A DNA stretch of 64,000 nt from Heterobasidion occidentale. Its lineage: Eukaryota > Basidiomycota > Agaricomycetes > Russulales > Bondarzewiaceae. The notes below the pieces were generated by a model, which did not search any database, had not been told where the DNA came from, and was given only the letters and a program-made list of their open reading frames with translations. The stretch is taken from assembly GCA_039111635.1 (NCBI GenBank), contig JBCAQO010000014.1, forward strand, positions 1,860,001-1,924,000. Direction: 5' to 3'. The translations under genes were made by a program, and so were the position numbers. Positions within the stretch are counted from its first letter, which is position 1, and each line of letters starts with the position of its first letter. Positions 9,700-20,430 of the stretch are shown in pieces.

Positions 9700-11731
9700 G
9701 GATCACTTAAGCGAACACCCTCGCTCTGTCGCAGGTCCACTCCCGTCCACTGTACAAGAGGTACTCGCCGATGGAAGGCTTAAGTGAGCGCTGGCCCAAT
9801 TCTCGATCATTCAATCTGTGATGCTTTTTCATCTCTCCACAGATTTCGCATCTTGACCCTCGGAAAGGTGTGGAAACCCTCCAGCTCGCGGTGAAGACAA
9901 TTTGATCAATTTGAATTTGCATCGATCTTTACAGACGGGATGTGGCAAATCGTCTCTGATCAATGCAGTCTTCGGGGTTACTATCGCGGTCAGATCTCCA
10001 CACGATCACTTCAAAACCATCGTGACGCTAAACACTGTTTTCTTACAGGAGGTATCTCATAAGGAGCCGGGGAAAGCAGACATCAACAAAGAGCTTTGTC
10101 CTGACAGCAATGCTCGTTTTGTACTCCATGATTCCCTGGGATTCGAGTCTGGCCAGGAGGGCGAATTCCTCAAAGTCCAAGATTTCATTCGACAGCGATG
10201 CAAGCTGTCTCGACCAGTAGAAGAGAGACTTCATGCTATCTGGTGAGTTCTTCTTTATCTTGCCGGCACATATCGACAATTGAAGTGTAGTCACCATCGA
10301 GGATATGTATCACAATACCTGAGGACGGCGCTCGCGTCATCGAAGCAGGAGTTGAAAGAATTCTGGAGATGAGACATGATGCCAAAGGTAAGCTGCTCGA
10401 GGTACACGGCGGCTTCTCGATTATTTACAAACACACTGCAGTGCCTGTCATTGTCGTATTCACGAAGTACGACCAGCTCGTCGACCTCAAAATTTTCGAC
10501 TTGGACGAACCTGACGAGGAAACATTATTGATATGTGGTATGCGCGAGGCAGACATGGATTTCGAGGAGTCGTGCATTCGTCCATTGAAGGAAATTGCGG
10601 GGGAGGTGCCATTTGTGAAGGTCTCCAGTAGGTTCCGTGACATTTCAGGATCGTCATCCGCGAAGCTTCACCTCTTGTCTGTTCTAGCTAAGCCGAGACA
10701 CGCAGCCTTGATAGCGCAACTGATTCAAACTACGGATGAACAAATTGTTAAGCTGTTGCATCTTCCCTCTCGCATCGAGCCAGTCTCTTTAGCTTGGTCG
10801 GTCGCTCAGAGAGGAAACGTAGATATCAATATCGAGGCGTCTATCGAGTAAGCGAACATACCGATAATCCATTGTGTAATTGCTGACGTTGTGTCGACCT
10901 GCCACAGCGTTGGGCGAAAGAGTATGTGTTCCCACTCTCGGTGGACTGAAATCGATTTTAACTGTCAGGGCTAATGTCTGCCCACAGGGTATTGGAGAGG
11001 TCTATTGTCCAGCTCCGACTTTACTGGACAAATGTTCCAGGACTGTCTCAACACAATTCATGGTGATATCACTTCCGTATGGAATATTCACGACCCGAAG
11101 AATGTCAGCCGTTCAATTCTTCAAACGTGTGCGCTTGCGGTTGAGTCTTGTTGTTTTAGCTTCTCGCCGGCGACGCCTTCAAAGCCACGCTCTCCAATCT
11201 CGTCGAGGACTTGGCTGACCGTCCGCGTGCCACGCCAGCGTGAGTGTTTTACAAAGGATCTATATTCAAGGTCCTGGTCCTCACTACTCGCATAGTTTCA
11301 ACATAACGCTGGACGGAGTAGTCGCGGCGGTGACCACTGTCGTCTCATCCGCTGCCGGTATGGTGGGTGCTGGAGTGGTGTTTGCAAAATGGGTTCTTGA
11401 TATCTATCGGAACACGTGAGTATCGTTACTTTTTCCGACGCCGAGATGATTTAACTTTGGCCCCAGTCCTGGCAACGTCCGTTGCATGATGGGATATATT
11501 GTGGACCTCACCATCGTCATGCATGGTTTGTTCTGGCTCAAACGCAGTGTATCCGAGGATGCTGTGGATTCGATCCTCAGGAAGTATACCGAGTCGGGAA
11601 ATCATGCCCAAGTCCATAACGAGATCCGCGTTTTCGTGGGGGATACGACTACCCTGCGCCTCGGACACTCGGATCACGTCCTGGATGAGATTGTCCGTTT
11701 GATTAAAAAATATTGTGTGGACCCCCAGTGA
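9698..11731 (+). CDS. P-loop GTPase with C-terminal hydrophobic segment, paralogue of the minus-strand gene
   Basis: Predicted 481-residue GTP-binding protein. Exons: 9698-9783, 9843-9867, 9935-9988, 10049-10242, 10302-10387, 10442-10847, 10908-10921, 10988-11103, 11160-11239, 11296-11415, 11467-11731, totalling 1446 nt with every phase closed. G1 is GKTGCGKSS (residues 36-44), G3 DSLG (83-86), G4 TKYD (156-159). Near the C-terminus, GVVAAVTTVVSSAAGMVGAG may be membrane-associated. HAIWICITIPED and VPVIVVFTKYD align with HAIWYCFSTGED and VPVIAIVTKTD of the divergent gene, so the two are paralogues. The region matching the micro-exon run of the neighbour is here carried by a 14-nt and a 116-nt exon. 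The start ATG lies in CCATGG, which on the other strand also gives the candidate ATG of the neighbour. The best-known related group is the MMR_HSR1-like G domain; the physiological role is unknown. Confidence 0.85.
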
Positions 11732-12478
11732 TTGTGCCGTAGCGATGACCGGTCGTGTGATTGTTGGGGTTGTTCTGCTATGTCTTTTACAACTGCATGC
11801 TTCTCGCTGTATGTCCCTCTCACAGTATGTATCTCAAGGCCTCGAGCTAGGTAACGTAGATCAAAGTTTTAGATACGAAAAGGGGCTTCGAACCCAAAGG
11901 GAGACAGGATTTGAACATGCGGGTTGGGGCTGGGACAAAAATTGGAAACAGATGGATGGAGGCTCCGACGATGAATCGATGAAGCCTCAGCAAGCCCTAC
12001 CAGCGCAAGCACGAGCTGAAGACCCTTCTGCAGCCTTGGCCAATCATAAAGTATAGATAGCATCACCCATAGGAGAAAATATCTATAAACTATATATAGC
12101 CTCTGATTGATATCGAACATGCCTGCTCACCGCATTCGTGCTTGGACATGCGTCAAGATACAGAAGTACTGTGCTGGAGCAAATGCAACGCATGCTTGCA
12201 CTGGCAAGTTGATAGCGGATTGTCTCGCAGCGCGCGGACCAGCATCAGAATTTTAAGTTGTAGAGAGTGATTGTATGGGCATCGAGAGCCTCGTGCATTA
12301 GACTCCAGAATCGTTGTACAGCTATCAAATTCCCGGACACTATGCATCTTGGCAAGGATGCCCAGCGCCAGTGATATCGATAGCATTTCATAGACCTAAC
12401 GCCCGCTTAGGCTGAGCGCGATGTGCGCTCGATGGTACTAGTAATTAGCGACAGCGGCCATGATGAGATGGCAGGAAG
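11732..12478. other. No gene seen
   Basis: A 104-codon plus-strand frame from 11744 begins with a hydrophobic stretch (VIVGVVLLCLLQLHA) and might look like a secreted peptide, but nothing else supports it. No repeat or RNA was recognised. Confidence 0.4.
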
Positions 12479-12908
12479 TTACAGCAGCTGCGGGCTGGCA
12501 TTGTATCCTGGCGTTGATGCCGGTGCCGGGTGGGAGAGCGAGGGCGAAGGAAATGATATGGGAAAGATCTTTCTGTGTGTACTCCGCTTGAGAGTCAGGG
12601 CATTCGAGCTGGTTAAACATTCTAGACATGGTCCGAAGCTGAGTAGTGCTTTGATCACAAGTTGAGGATTCCTTACCTGTCTGTGTAGCGCTCCTGGCCA
12701 GACGACGTCTAGCGATCGCCCAAAACCCGCCGAAGACCAGTACGAAACATACTGAATTTTCTTTGTGAGATAAAGGACGATTAATGAAGATATACATACG
12801 AAGGGCGATCCCGATCACGATTGCTGCGTGCCGCGCTGCAGGCTGGGAGGGCGGGTCGAATGAAACATCTTCTGCTGAGGGAGATATCGGTTGAAAAGTG
12901 ACAGGCAT
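12479..12908 (-). CDS. Small single-pass membrane protein
   Basis: Predicted 108-residue protein of unknown function. Exons: 12908-12800, 12751-12677, 12621-12479; both introns are GT-AG (48 and 55 nt) and phases close to a TAA at 12481-12479. The N-terminal 27 residues are Pro/Ser-rich and mildly acidic. A single transmembrane helix follows, created by the exon 1-2 join (HAAIVIGIAL + LCFVLVFGGFWAIA). Next comes a positive stop-transfer stretch (RRRLARSATQT) and a Ser/Thr/Pro-rich tail. No cleavable signal peptide precedes the helix, so it may be a tail-in membrane protein with the basic side in the cytosol. The ATG at 12908 is the first in frame and follows a possible 5' UTR intron (GTGAGT near 12980 to CAG near 12929). 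Confidence 0.6.
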
Positions 12909-13718
12909 TGTCTTCTCCGTCTCTGACCTGAATGAAGCACTGTGTTAGTTAGAGAACACAAGGCTTTATACTCACCCCTGTATTTTTCTTTCGATCTGAT
13001 TTTGGCCGAGCGCGCCAAACACAACATGTTTCATACATCCCTACACATTGCAGGATTCCGAGATTAGAGCGCAGTTGCCACGATTGAGAAAGGTGTTGGA
13101 TTTAAAAATAGCAAGTGACAGGACAAATCTTGCATATACGCTCAAAGCATCCCGGCCATTGACGGAGCTCGTGAGAACATTGCTGGAAGATGACTATAAG
13201 GCCTTGGAGTGCTATGCCTCTACAGTTGCTGGTGTCGTTAGTTTCCAGACTTGGCGAGGCGTGCACGATGCGGTCCGGCGTTCCCATACCTTACGGTGAT
13301 CCAAAATGATTGATGTCTGGGCTACACTGGAGGGGACTTGCAGGCGAGACTCATGAAACCTACAGCGACCGAGTTCAGCATGTGTTGATGCGGAAAGATA
13401 TAGTCTCCCTTCATCGGGAAAAGAGTATGCCTGATCGAAGAGTAGAAATGACATGATCGTAAAGCTGTTATGGAACCGTGCCAGAACTTGTAGGTGTCCA
13501 TTTCGCGCTGTCGATCTAGACTTGACCGCGATAGGCAGCAACAGCACAGAGTCCCTGATCGGCAAGAGCTTCTGCTTTCAGCCGAATATTAGTGTCATCT
13601 TCAGGTCAGTTGGCAGTAGCGAAAGTGGGCCTCGGGTGAGGGAGAAAACATAATGGTTGAAGTGGACGAAAGAGCTGGAAAGAGTCAAAACGCGAGGAGG
13701 CGCCGGAATGAGGCGGCC
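12909..13718. other. Intergenic, no supported gene
   Basis: Holds the presumed 5' region of the small membrane-protein gene (a likely UTR intron near 12980-12929). An 83-codon plus-strand frame at 13048-13299 is open but has no recognisable motif. I call nothing here. Confidence 0.4.
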
Positions 13719-13961
13719 CGTGACCCTCAGTAAGAACGGAATTCAAGTGATTGTCAAGCTCAGTCAAAAAAATGGTATTTTGTCATGTATCCGTCAAGAA
13801 AGTGGCGCAAAAAGTCATGCACAAGTCATAAACTGCCAAAATTGGACACGACTTTCACACGACTTCTGCACTGCTTTCATGACGGATACATGACAAAATA
13901 CCAATTTTTTGACTGGGCATGACGTTCACTTGAATTTCCGTTTTTACTGAGCGTGACCCGA
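13719..13961. mobile_element. Fold-back MITE
   Basis: About 240 bp with long inverted arms. The left arm (about 13719-13800) reads CCTCAGTAAGAACGGAATTC... ending at GTCATGTATCCGTCA. The right arm (about 13885-13961) is its reverse complement with a few mismatches. Homology continues almost to the centre, so the whole unit can fold into one hairpin. It has no coding capacity, as expected of a non-autonomous DNA element. Clear target-site duplications were not identified. Confidence 0.75.
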
Positions 13962-14591
13962 GAGTGTTGATTGTGGTGCAAGCCTAGGCCTGCCTAGGCC
14001 CTACAGCTCACAGCCTCTTCAACTCTCCTAAAGCATTGCGTTCATCGAATTCTCAGGCTGAACTTGTGCTCAATCAACCTAACCACATTGGTCTTGTTCA
14101 AGACTCGTCTCTAGGGTCGACTCTACAATTATACTGGATGCCTTTCCACAGGCCTTTAGAGCGAGTTCTAAATGCCAGATTCTTCCTTGGTTGCCGCGTC
14201 GGCACGAGCGAATCCATTCTGTCGGAGCTTGAGATCCCCCTTCTAGATTTTGGAACTGGAAGGGGGGGTCCCCCCAGGCTCCTACCCACCACCGTGTCGA
14301 GGGCAAGGGTCTATTACTATGAGGAAATAACAAAAAACATATGAGAAAACATATGACAAATAAATGATGTAATGAAGCAATATTTTGAACCTTATTCCTT
14401 GAGCAACCCAAGCCCTCTCCATCGGCGGCTGGCACAAAACATATACAAACACGCGCCACTCGGAAGTTTCACCGGCGTCAGCCACACTAAACTCACACCG
14501 CCGCCAGGTGGAGCGGTCACCTGATCTTGTTTATTGCGGCACGTCGCGCAGACAGGATTTACAGAATTCCAGCCCTGCCGAAGCCCTCTCA
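13962..14591. other. No gene seen; helicase 5' flank
   Basis: Contains a G/C-rich perfect hairpin (GGGGGGTCCCCCC near 14264) and AT-rich sequence near 14330-14390. It is probably 5' flank of the helicase. No promoter element was identified with confidence. Confidence 0.4.
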
Positions 14592-17500
14592 ATGGCCGAC
14601 TCACAACACCCCACTGTCCCCCTTCTTTCAGAGATCCGCGAGAAGGCCACCAAATTTTTCGGCCGCCGCCCGTGTATTTGGCAGCTGAAAGCAGTACAGG
14701 CAGTTCTTAGACAGGACCGGGATGTTGTTTGCATCGCAGGGACTGGTTCGGGAAAGACCATGACTTTCTGGATGCCTCTCTTATTCCGTAAAGATGGTAT
14801 TCAAATTGTGGTTACTCCATTGAATATTCTAGGTTAGCATAATGTTGACCAGTTGGCAGCAATTGGTGTGAGTGCAATAGCCATGAATGCAGAACAGGCA
14901 ACACCACGAAACTTTCAGGTATAGATCATCCTTACTAAGTTGATATTCAATTCTCACATTGAGTTGTACTAGGATATTGCAGAGGGAAAGTACAGGGCCA
15001 TTGTGGTGAATCCGGAAGTCCTCATGAAAGATGGTGGGGGCTTCGAAAAGCTGTGGAAAAATGAAGCTTTCGTGTCGCACGTTGTCAGTCTCAGCTGGGA
15101 TGAAGGCCACTGTATCAGCAGTTGGGGAGACTTTCGCCCCGAATACAAGCAAGCAGGGTGCCTTCGGTATCTTATTCCCCGACACATTCCATTTTATGTG
15201 GTGTCCGCCACACTGCCCACAACTGTTCTCACCGATGTCATGCAGATTCTACAAATAGATCGCAGCAAGGCAGCTATCATTCGGCGGAGCAACGATCGAC
15301 CGAATGTGCACCTCATGGTTCGGAAAATACAGCACACCTTAAGTACCTACGAAGACCTCGCATTTCTCATTCAAAAGGACTGGAAGCCCGGGGATCCTCC
15401 CCCACCAAAGTTTCTCATTTTCTTCGACAGCATTTCAGATTCTGTGGCGGCAGCAAAGTACCTGCGCAAGCGACTACCGAAGAGTCATCAGAACAAGATT
15501 AAATGGTTCAATGCCAACATGTCCTCGCAATTTCGCGAGGAAGAGGTAGCGGCATTTCGAGACGGTGATACATGGGGGCTATGTTGTACGGACTCCTTCG
15601 GAATGGTCTGTTCGAATTGGCTACAGCTGTCTCATGAGTATTCTGACTTTATAAACAGGGGATTGATATACCTCATATTGCACTCGTTGTGCAATGGCGT
15701 GCCAAGTGCGGACTCTGCACTCTCTGGCAGCGCTTTGGACGTGGCGCTCGACAAATGGACCTCAAGGCAACGGCAATCCTGTTTGTTGAAGCAAAGTACT
15801 TTGATGAGGATAAGTTAAAAGCGGCAAACGCTAAGGCTTTGCGGGCGGAGAAGAGCGGAAAACGGAAGGCCGCCGAGAGTGCTGGACAAGCGATTTCAGA
15901 AAAGGTGGTTGTGCGAGGGTCTGGAGTAGGGATATGTCAAGCCGAACGAGTCAGCGTGATGCAGAAAAGTAGAGTCGAAATTGACGACACACCAGCACGA
16001 GGTCCTGTTTCGAACGCCGTCTCAAAGTGCCAATCTCGTCGGGAGAGGTATGAGCAGTCAAGTGGGGCCTTTGAGTCTGTCAATGGGAAGAAGGGATGGG
16101 GTAAGAAACAGGTCGGAGTTGAGCTAGAACCCGCGGTGGACGACATCGTGAATGCCGCTACTCGCGAGTGGCGATGCTATCGCGCGCCGGCCACAGTTTA
16201 CTTTGCCAATGACAAACTGGATGGTGAGTCCGCATGTTGTGTATCCTTGTGTACTTGTTGATTGATTTTTACATAATGAGGCTCCAAACACATCATGTGC
16301 GACGCGGACTCTCTCACAGGCTGCCGTCGTTGTGGACCATCTACAACGACGCCCGTTTGTTGCTCACTCTGCAAGCCCGAAGCCTTTGAGCACCTCCAGT
16401 TCACCGATCGTGCGGCCGCTCGGACGCGGAGACCTCAATTCCCTGCGCTGCCTCTAGCACGCCGTCTCGATACCAAGTATATCGCGACGCCCATCGATAT
16501 GGAGCTGCATGGTGCGCTCCACCAGTATCGGAAGGAGCACATGGCGGCGAAGTATGGCCCCGCATTGCTCAAGGACTTGGGGCCCGGATTGATCATGTCA
16601 AATCAGATCATCCAACGTATCGTTGACGCAGCGCATGCCGGTCGAATCGCCTCGCTGGGGGATCTCAAGCGCGAGGTCAAATGGAGTAGAGCGGACATGT
16701 TGGGCGAGGACGTCGTGCGTATCGTACTAGCCCATCCTACACCCATACCTGTCGCTCCTCCCATTCGCACCCCTGCGCGCGCAAGGGTGGAAGAGCCCTC
16801 TCGTCCATTATTTGCATCCACGCCGGCTCCCCATCGCACAGCAACATCGGTTGCTCTCTCAACGACGGTCGACAGACATGCAGGCACTGACCCCGGGCCA
16901 CTTTCGACTGCCTCCAGAGTGAAGCGCGTATACACCTGCGGGACCTGCGGCATTCAGGGACATACAGGTACGGCCTTATTCCATGGTTTTGTGCAGAGTC
17001 TCACTGTTGGCGGCTATTCAGCGCGAAGCAAGAACTGCCCATCATTGCGGTCGAGGGCTGGGGCCCCTCCGATACAGGATGAAAACACACCGCCGCATGG
17101 AGCGGAATGTTTCACGACCGCGCCCGCCCATTTTGTGCCGTCATCGGGCACAACGTGCTCGTCCACCTCAGTTGTGCAGGTGTCAACTACCCCTCAGACG
17201 ATGGGAAATGACTCGACAGTCCGTTCGCACGGCGTACCGAACGATGCGACGTCCTCTGCCGCGCTAGCACCCACCCCGGCAGGCCTCCAGGCCTCGACTG
17301 AATCAAGGATCACTGGCTTCATTCACGGTCATGCAGTCGGCACCTCGTCCCTAGCGCCAGGAACAGCACCCTCTCCACCTTCTGTTGCATTCCTTCCGGA
17401 CTCAGCGACGTGTTCAGGCCGTGGTCACTCGTCCGCAGGCGGGTCACAGCCCTCCCCGGGCACCTCCACGCGCTTGATGGGTCGGCCATCCCTCCGCGCG

Positions 17501-17602
17501 GGAAGCTCGTTACTTTCGGAGGCGATCCCTCCGAGCCGTTTTTATGGATGGCATGGATCGCGCTTGACCTCGTCACACGTTGCGCGCGCACCTCATCCGT
17601 GA
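14592..17602 (+). pseudogene. RecQ-like DNA helicase with one nonsense codon
   Basis: Superfamily-2 helicase of the RecQ-like group expanded in basidiomycetes. Exons: 14592-14918, 14973-15605, 15659-16223, 16281-16967, 17022-17602; phases close over 930 residues. Visible motifs: Q-like WQLKAVQAVL, motif I AGTGSGKT, motif II DEGHCISSWG (a DExH variant), motif III SATLP, motif V GIDIPHIALVVQW, motif VI QRFGRGARQ. A RecQ-type zinc cluster (WRCYR...IMCDADSLTGCRRC) follows, then a retroviral-style knuckle CGTCGIQGHTARSKNC. The in-frame TAG at 14835-14837 sits just after motif Ia (VTPLNILG*HNVDQL) and is explained by CAG to TAG. Otherwise the frame is intact, so inactivation looks recent, or the base is polymorphic. 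The Ser/Pro-rich tail after about 17080 is less certain. It converges on the fragment at 17646-18068. Confidence 0.82.
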
Positions 17603-17645
17603 GCATGCAACCATTGAGCCATACACTCTATACTAACCTCTCTGC

Positions 17646-18068
17646 TTACAGGCCATCATCCGAAAACATTCCATCATCTTGAAGCTCCACCCTCAAATCT
17701 TCTTCGTCCATCTCAATGTCAACCGTCTCATGTTCCCTATCCTCGTTCTCTCGCTCTTGTCCACCTGGGGTTTCTCGATGTGTATCTGATCCCACCTTGT
17801 ATTCATTTTCTTCTATCAGGCCAGCCCTTTTTCTATCATGTCCGGGATGCAGTAACGCGCCTGTCGACCAGCCTTGGTCACGTTCGGTTTGCTATCCAAC
17901 ATATACTTGAGGAGTTTATCAAATGTCCATTTCATATCTTTGTGGCCCTTGCACGACGTCAGACCGGGTATCCGAAAGTTCTCTTCAACATTCTTGTGAC
18001 AGTTTCGGAACACCCCGATCAAACAGGACTCCTTGATGACTTTGTTCTTTGTAAAATTTGATCCTGAC
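17646..18068 (-). pseudogene. 3' fragment of an unrecognised gene cut by an LTR
   Basis: On the minus strand the sequence is clearly coding from the LTR border at 18068: SGSNFTKNKVIKESCLIGVF, then KDMKWTFDKLLKYMLDSKPN, GRQARYCIPDMIEKGLA. After a one-base loss near 17818 an acidic tail follows (LIEENEYKVG, ETVDIEMDEEDLRVELQDDG), ending at TAA 17648-17646. The upstream coding part is missing because element 1's LTR begins at 18069. I do not recognise the family. The acidic low-complexity C-terminus and position next to the helicase are the only context. Confidence 0.6.
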
Positions 18069-18658
18069 TGTTATGACTTGACCGATTGGGGCCCTTCGCG
18101 GCCGTGTCTAACCGATGGATCAAGCATCACATGCTAGGCAGCTCCACTACAGAGCATACATCAAGGTATTTGGCATGTCCTTGGGAGCCGACAAGACCGA
18201 TGGTTCTTCAAGACATCGGTAGAGGCTATATGAGAGGGATATGAGGCTCACTGAGTTCACACAGTAATATGAGAGGCATTCACATGCCATGGGCTTAGGG
18301 CTTACGGGTAAGCTCCTCGTCGCACCATGATGGATCAGTGCGACTGGAGAAGCACAAGAGTAGGCGCCGGCAGAGGAAGACGGTGGCCACAGCTCTCCTA
18401 GGATGGAAACCTGGAGAAGCACACGGACTCTTACCCTATACCCTATATAGTATATAAGGCCCATAGAATAGGCTGAGGATCTTCAGTCTATTCTCTTCGT
18501 TCCCCCTGTATCTACGCATACAGGACTCTTAGAGCCAATCACTATTCCCTCCTGTATCATTGCCTGATACAGTCGAGACTTCGTCCACCACTCAGTCCAT
18601 TGTGCGACCTAGGGAAGAACCTGTTACTCTTGGGTTACTGAACGAGCAGTTCGTAACA
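18069..18658 (+). repeat. 5' LTR of element 1
   Basis: 590 bp with TGTTATGACT...TTCGTAACA ends. TATATAAGG at 18451 places the predicted RNA start near 18485. Related inverted copies at 37828-38448 and 63427-64000 support the borders. A 105-codon antisense frame (18464-18147) recurs in those copies but simply follows LTR homology. Confidence 0.85.
18451..18494 (+). promoter_or_regulatory. LTR promoter: TATA box and predicted RNA 5' end
   Basis: TATATAAGG at 18451-18459. AGTCTATTCT at 18485-18494 lies about 34 nt downstream and is the stretch complementary to the priming site at 18661-18670, which independently points to it as the RNA 5' end. Confidence 0.6.
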
Positions 18659-18670
18659 CTAGAATAGACT
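18659..18670 (+). other. Self-complementary primer-binding site of element 1
   Basis: CTAGAATAGACT directly follows the LTR. Its last 10 bases are the exact reverse complement of AGTCTATTCT at 18485-18494. This is the arrangement known from Tf1/sushi-type elements, where the RNA 5' end is cleaved and primes minus-strand synthesis. Confidence 0.7.
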
Positions 18671-19129
18671 CGCTTTTGCCCCTACCTTGCACCACGCTCT
18701 GCTTGCTGCCACACTCTTTCTCACAACCCTCATCGGTGGCATAGACACCCACCGAAGAGAGTTACTTCACACACCCTGGAGCAAGACCTAGGCCTAGGAT
18801 TTCCACCAGGCACTAGACGAACCCATAACCAACTTCGACAGAACAATCGCCCTATCCATCAAAGAGAAAACCGCTGGTATTACTCCGACACCAATCAACC
18901 AGCACCCCCAAACTTTGATAACTGCTCGTACCGAGAAGGACAATACTTCTTCACAAGAGAAGACGGAACAGAAGCTGAGTGGGCTTGGGATGAAATAGCA
19001 GAAGATTGGGTAGAACCACCCCAGTACAGGAACCCCGAACCGGAAATCCCGGACACATCGGAGGAAGAAGAAGGAACATCTGAATCTGAATCCTCGGATA
19101 TTCAAACACCGATCAACACCTGAAACATT

Positions 19130-20353
19130 ATGTCGACCAATCCTACAGATCCCCCCACACTCGTATCGTCGGGAAGGGGAAAGCTCAAGCTCCCTGATAA
19201 CTTCGAGGGAGACCGAACACAATCGCAGAAATTCATTATGAATTGCCTCCTACTTTTTACAGCAGAATCGGACTGATACAAGACAGATGCGGACAAAGTT
19301 TCTCTAGCCCTCTCATGCATGAGATATGGAACAGCCGGCGTCTGGGCAGAAAGTTTCCTGAAGAAGACAGTAGGGGCGACCCCGCCCAAAACCCTTGGGA
19401 CTTGGGACGACTTCCATGACAAATTCAAGCTCCAGTTCAAGGAAACAAACCTCACGGACAAGGCCCGAAGCGCTCTTATGTCCTTCTCTCAGGGAAAGAT
19501 GACAGTGGATGAATATTCAAATCAATTCATCCTTATCGCCGCCGACGCCGACATCACCGATAAGGAACAGGTTCCTTACTTCCAGAGAGGACTCGATCCA
19601 AGGGTCATGGACAAGATCTATGACAAAGAAACACCGCCGAAGGACACGATCCAAGATTGGGTCAACACTGCCTGTGAAATAGATGGACGCCTAAGAGCCC
19701 GAAGTGCTCAAAAGGCGATCCTCGCCAACTCCACCTCATTCCGAAGCGACTTCCTCAACTGCTTTCACCTCCAACCAGCTCGTCGCTATAACTCTACCAC
19801 CGCTCCTCGCAGAATGAACAACCAGGTGGTTGACATGGATATCGATGCCTCTCGCAAAAGAAACGCCGATCGGAACAAGCGTGTATACGATGGCAAGAGA
19901 CCCGCTCCCTTTTCCTGCTACAATTGCGGAAAACCAGGGCACGGGATAGCTGATTGTCGTTCCCCTCGTAGAGGCGTTCCCCCGTCTCGAGGAAATTCGC
20001 GCAAGTCGGTGGGCGGAGGAGGTAGACGAACTCGCGCTGCAGACATGGAGGATGAAGACGAACAAGAACCCTCGCTGGGAAACGATGCGAGACTTCATCG
20101 AGGATTGGAGGAGGGGAGTTCTCATGGCCACCACCGTCGGGTATCACAACCTGGTAATTCAGTGGAACGTGAGGACCCTCCCGCGAGAAGGGGAGGATCA
20201 CGCCAGAGCGATGGAGAGCGCTACGTACTGCCTAACGGACGACGAAGCAACAGACCCGTCGGTGATACTAATGGGGTCCGAGCGCTCTTCCAAGAAGTAG
20301 GGGAGGCTAAGGCCAAACAAATGTTGGTGGACCTGGCGGAGGATTTTTCCTGA
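19130..20353 (+). pseudogene. Gag of element 1
   Basis: Structural polyprotein starting MSTNPTDPPTLVSSGRGKLK. The capsid-like retrotransposon Gag core is followed by a single CCHC knuckle CYNCGKPGHGIADC (about 19915-19956) and a basic Arg/Gly-rich tail. TGA at 19274-19276 (ESD*YKTD) interrupts it early and fits a TGG to TGA change. It is otherwise open for 360 codons. Confidence 0.82.
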
Positions 20354-20430
20354 CCTCTCCTTCACCAGCCGAAGAGAGAGGGTCGAGCAAACTCGAGTAT
20401 GACCCCCCATCATGTATTCGAATCGGTGCA

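Noticed and set aside
11744..12056. Plus-strand ORF with signal-like N-terminus
   Set aside because: No intron, neighbour or family support; an overlapping antisense ORF is equally open.
13048..13299. 83-codon plus-strand frame
   Set aside because: No domain, no convincing splice partners, no conserved context.
18147..18464. 105-codon ORF antisense to the element-1-family LTR, also at 38054 and 63640
   Set aside because: Its conservation follows DNA similarity of the LTR copies and it opposes the LTR promoter.
19274..19276. TGA recoding as tryptophan
   Set aside because: Intact genes in the window end in TGA (GH20 and the plus-strand GTPase) and TAG/TAA changes occur too; mutation is simpler.
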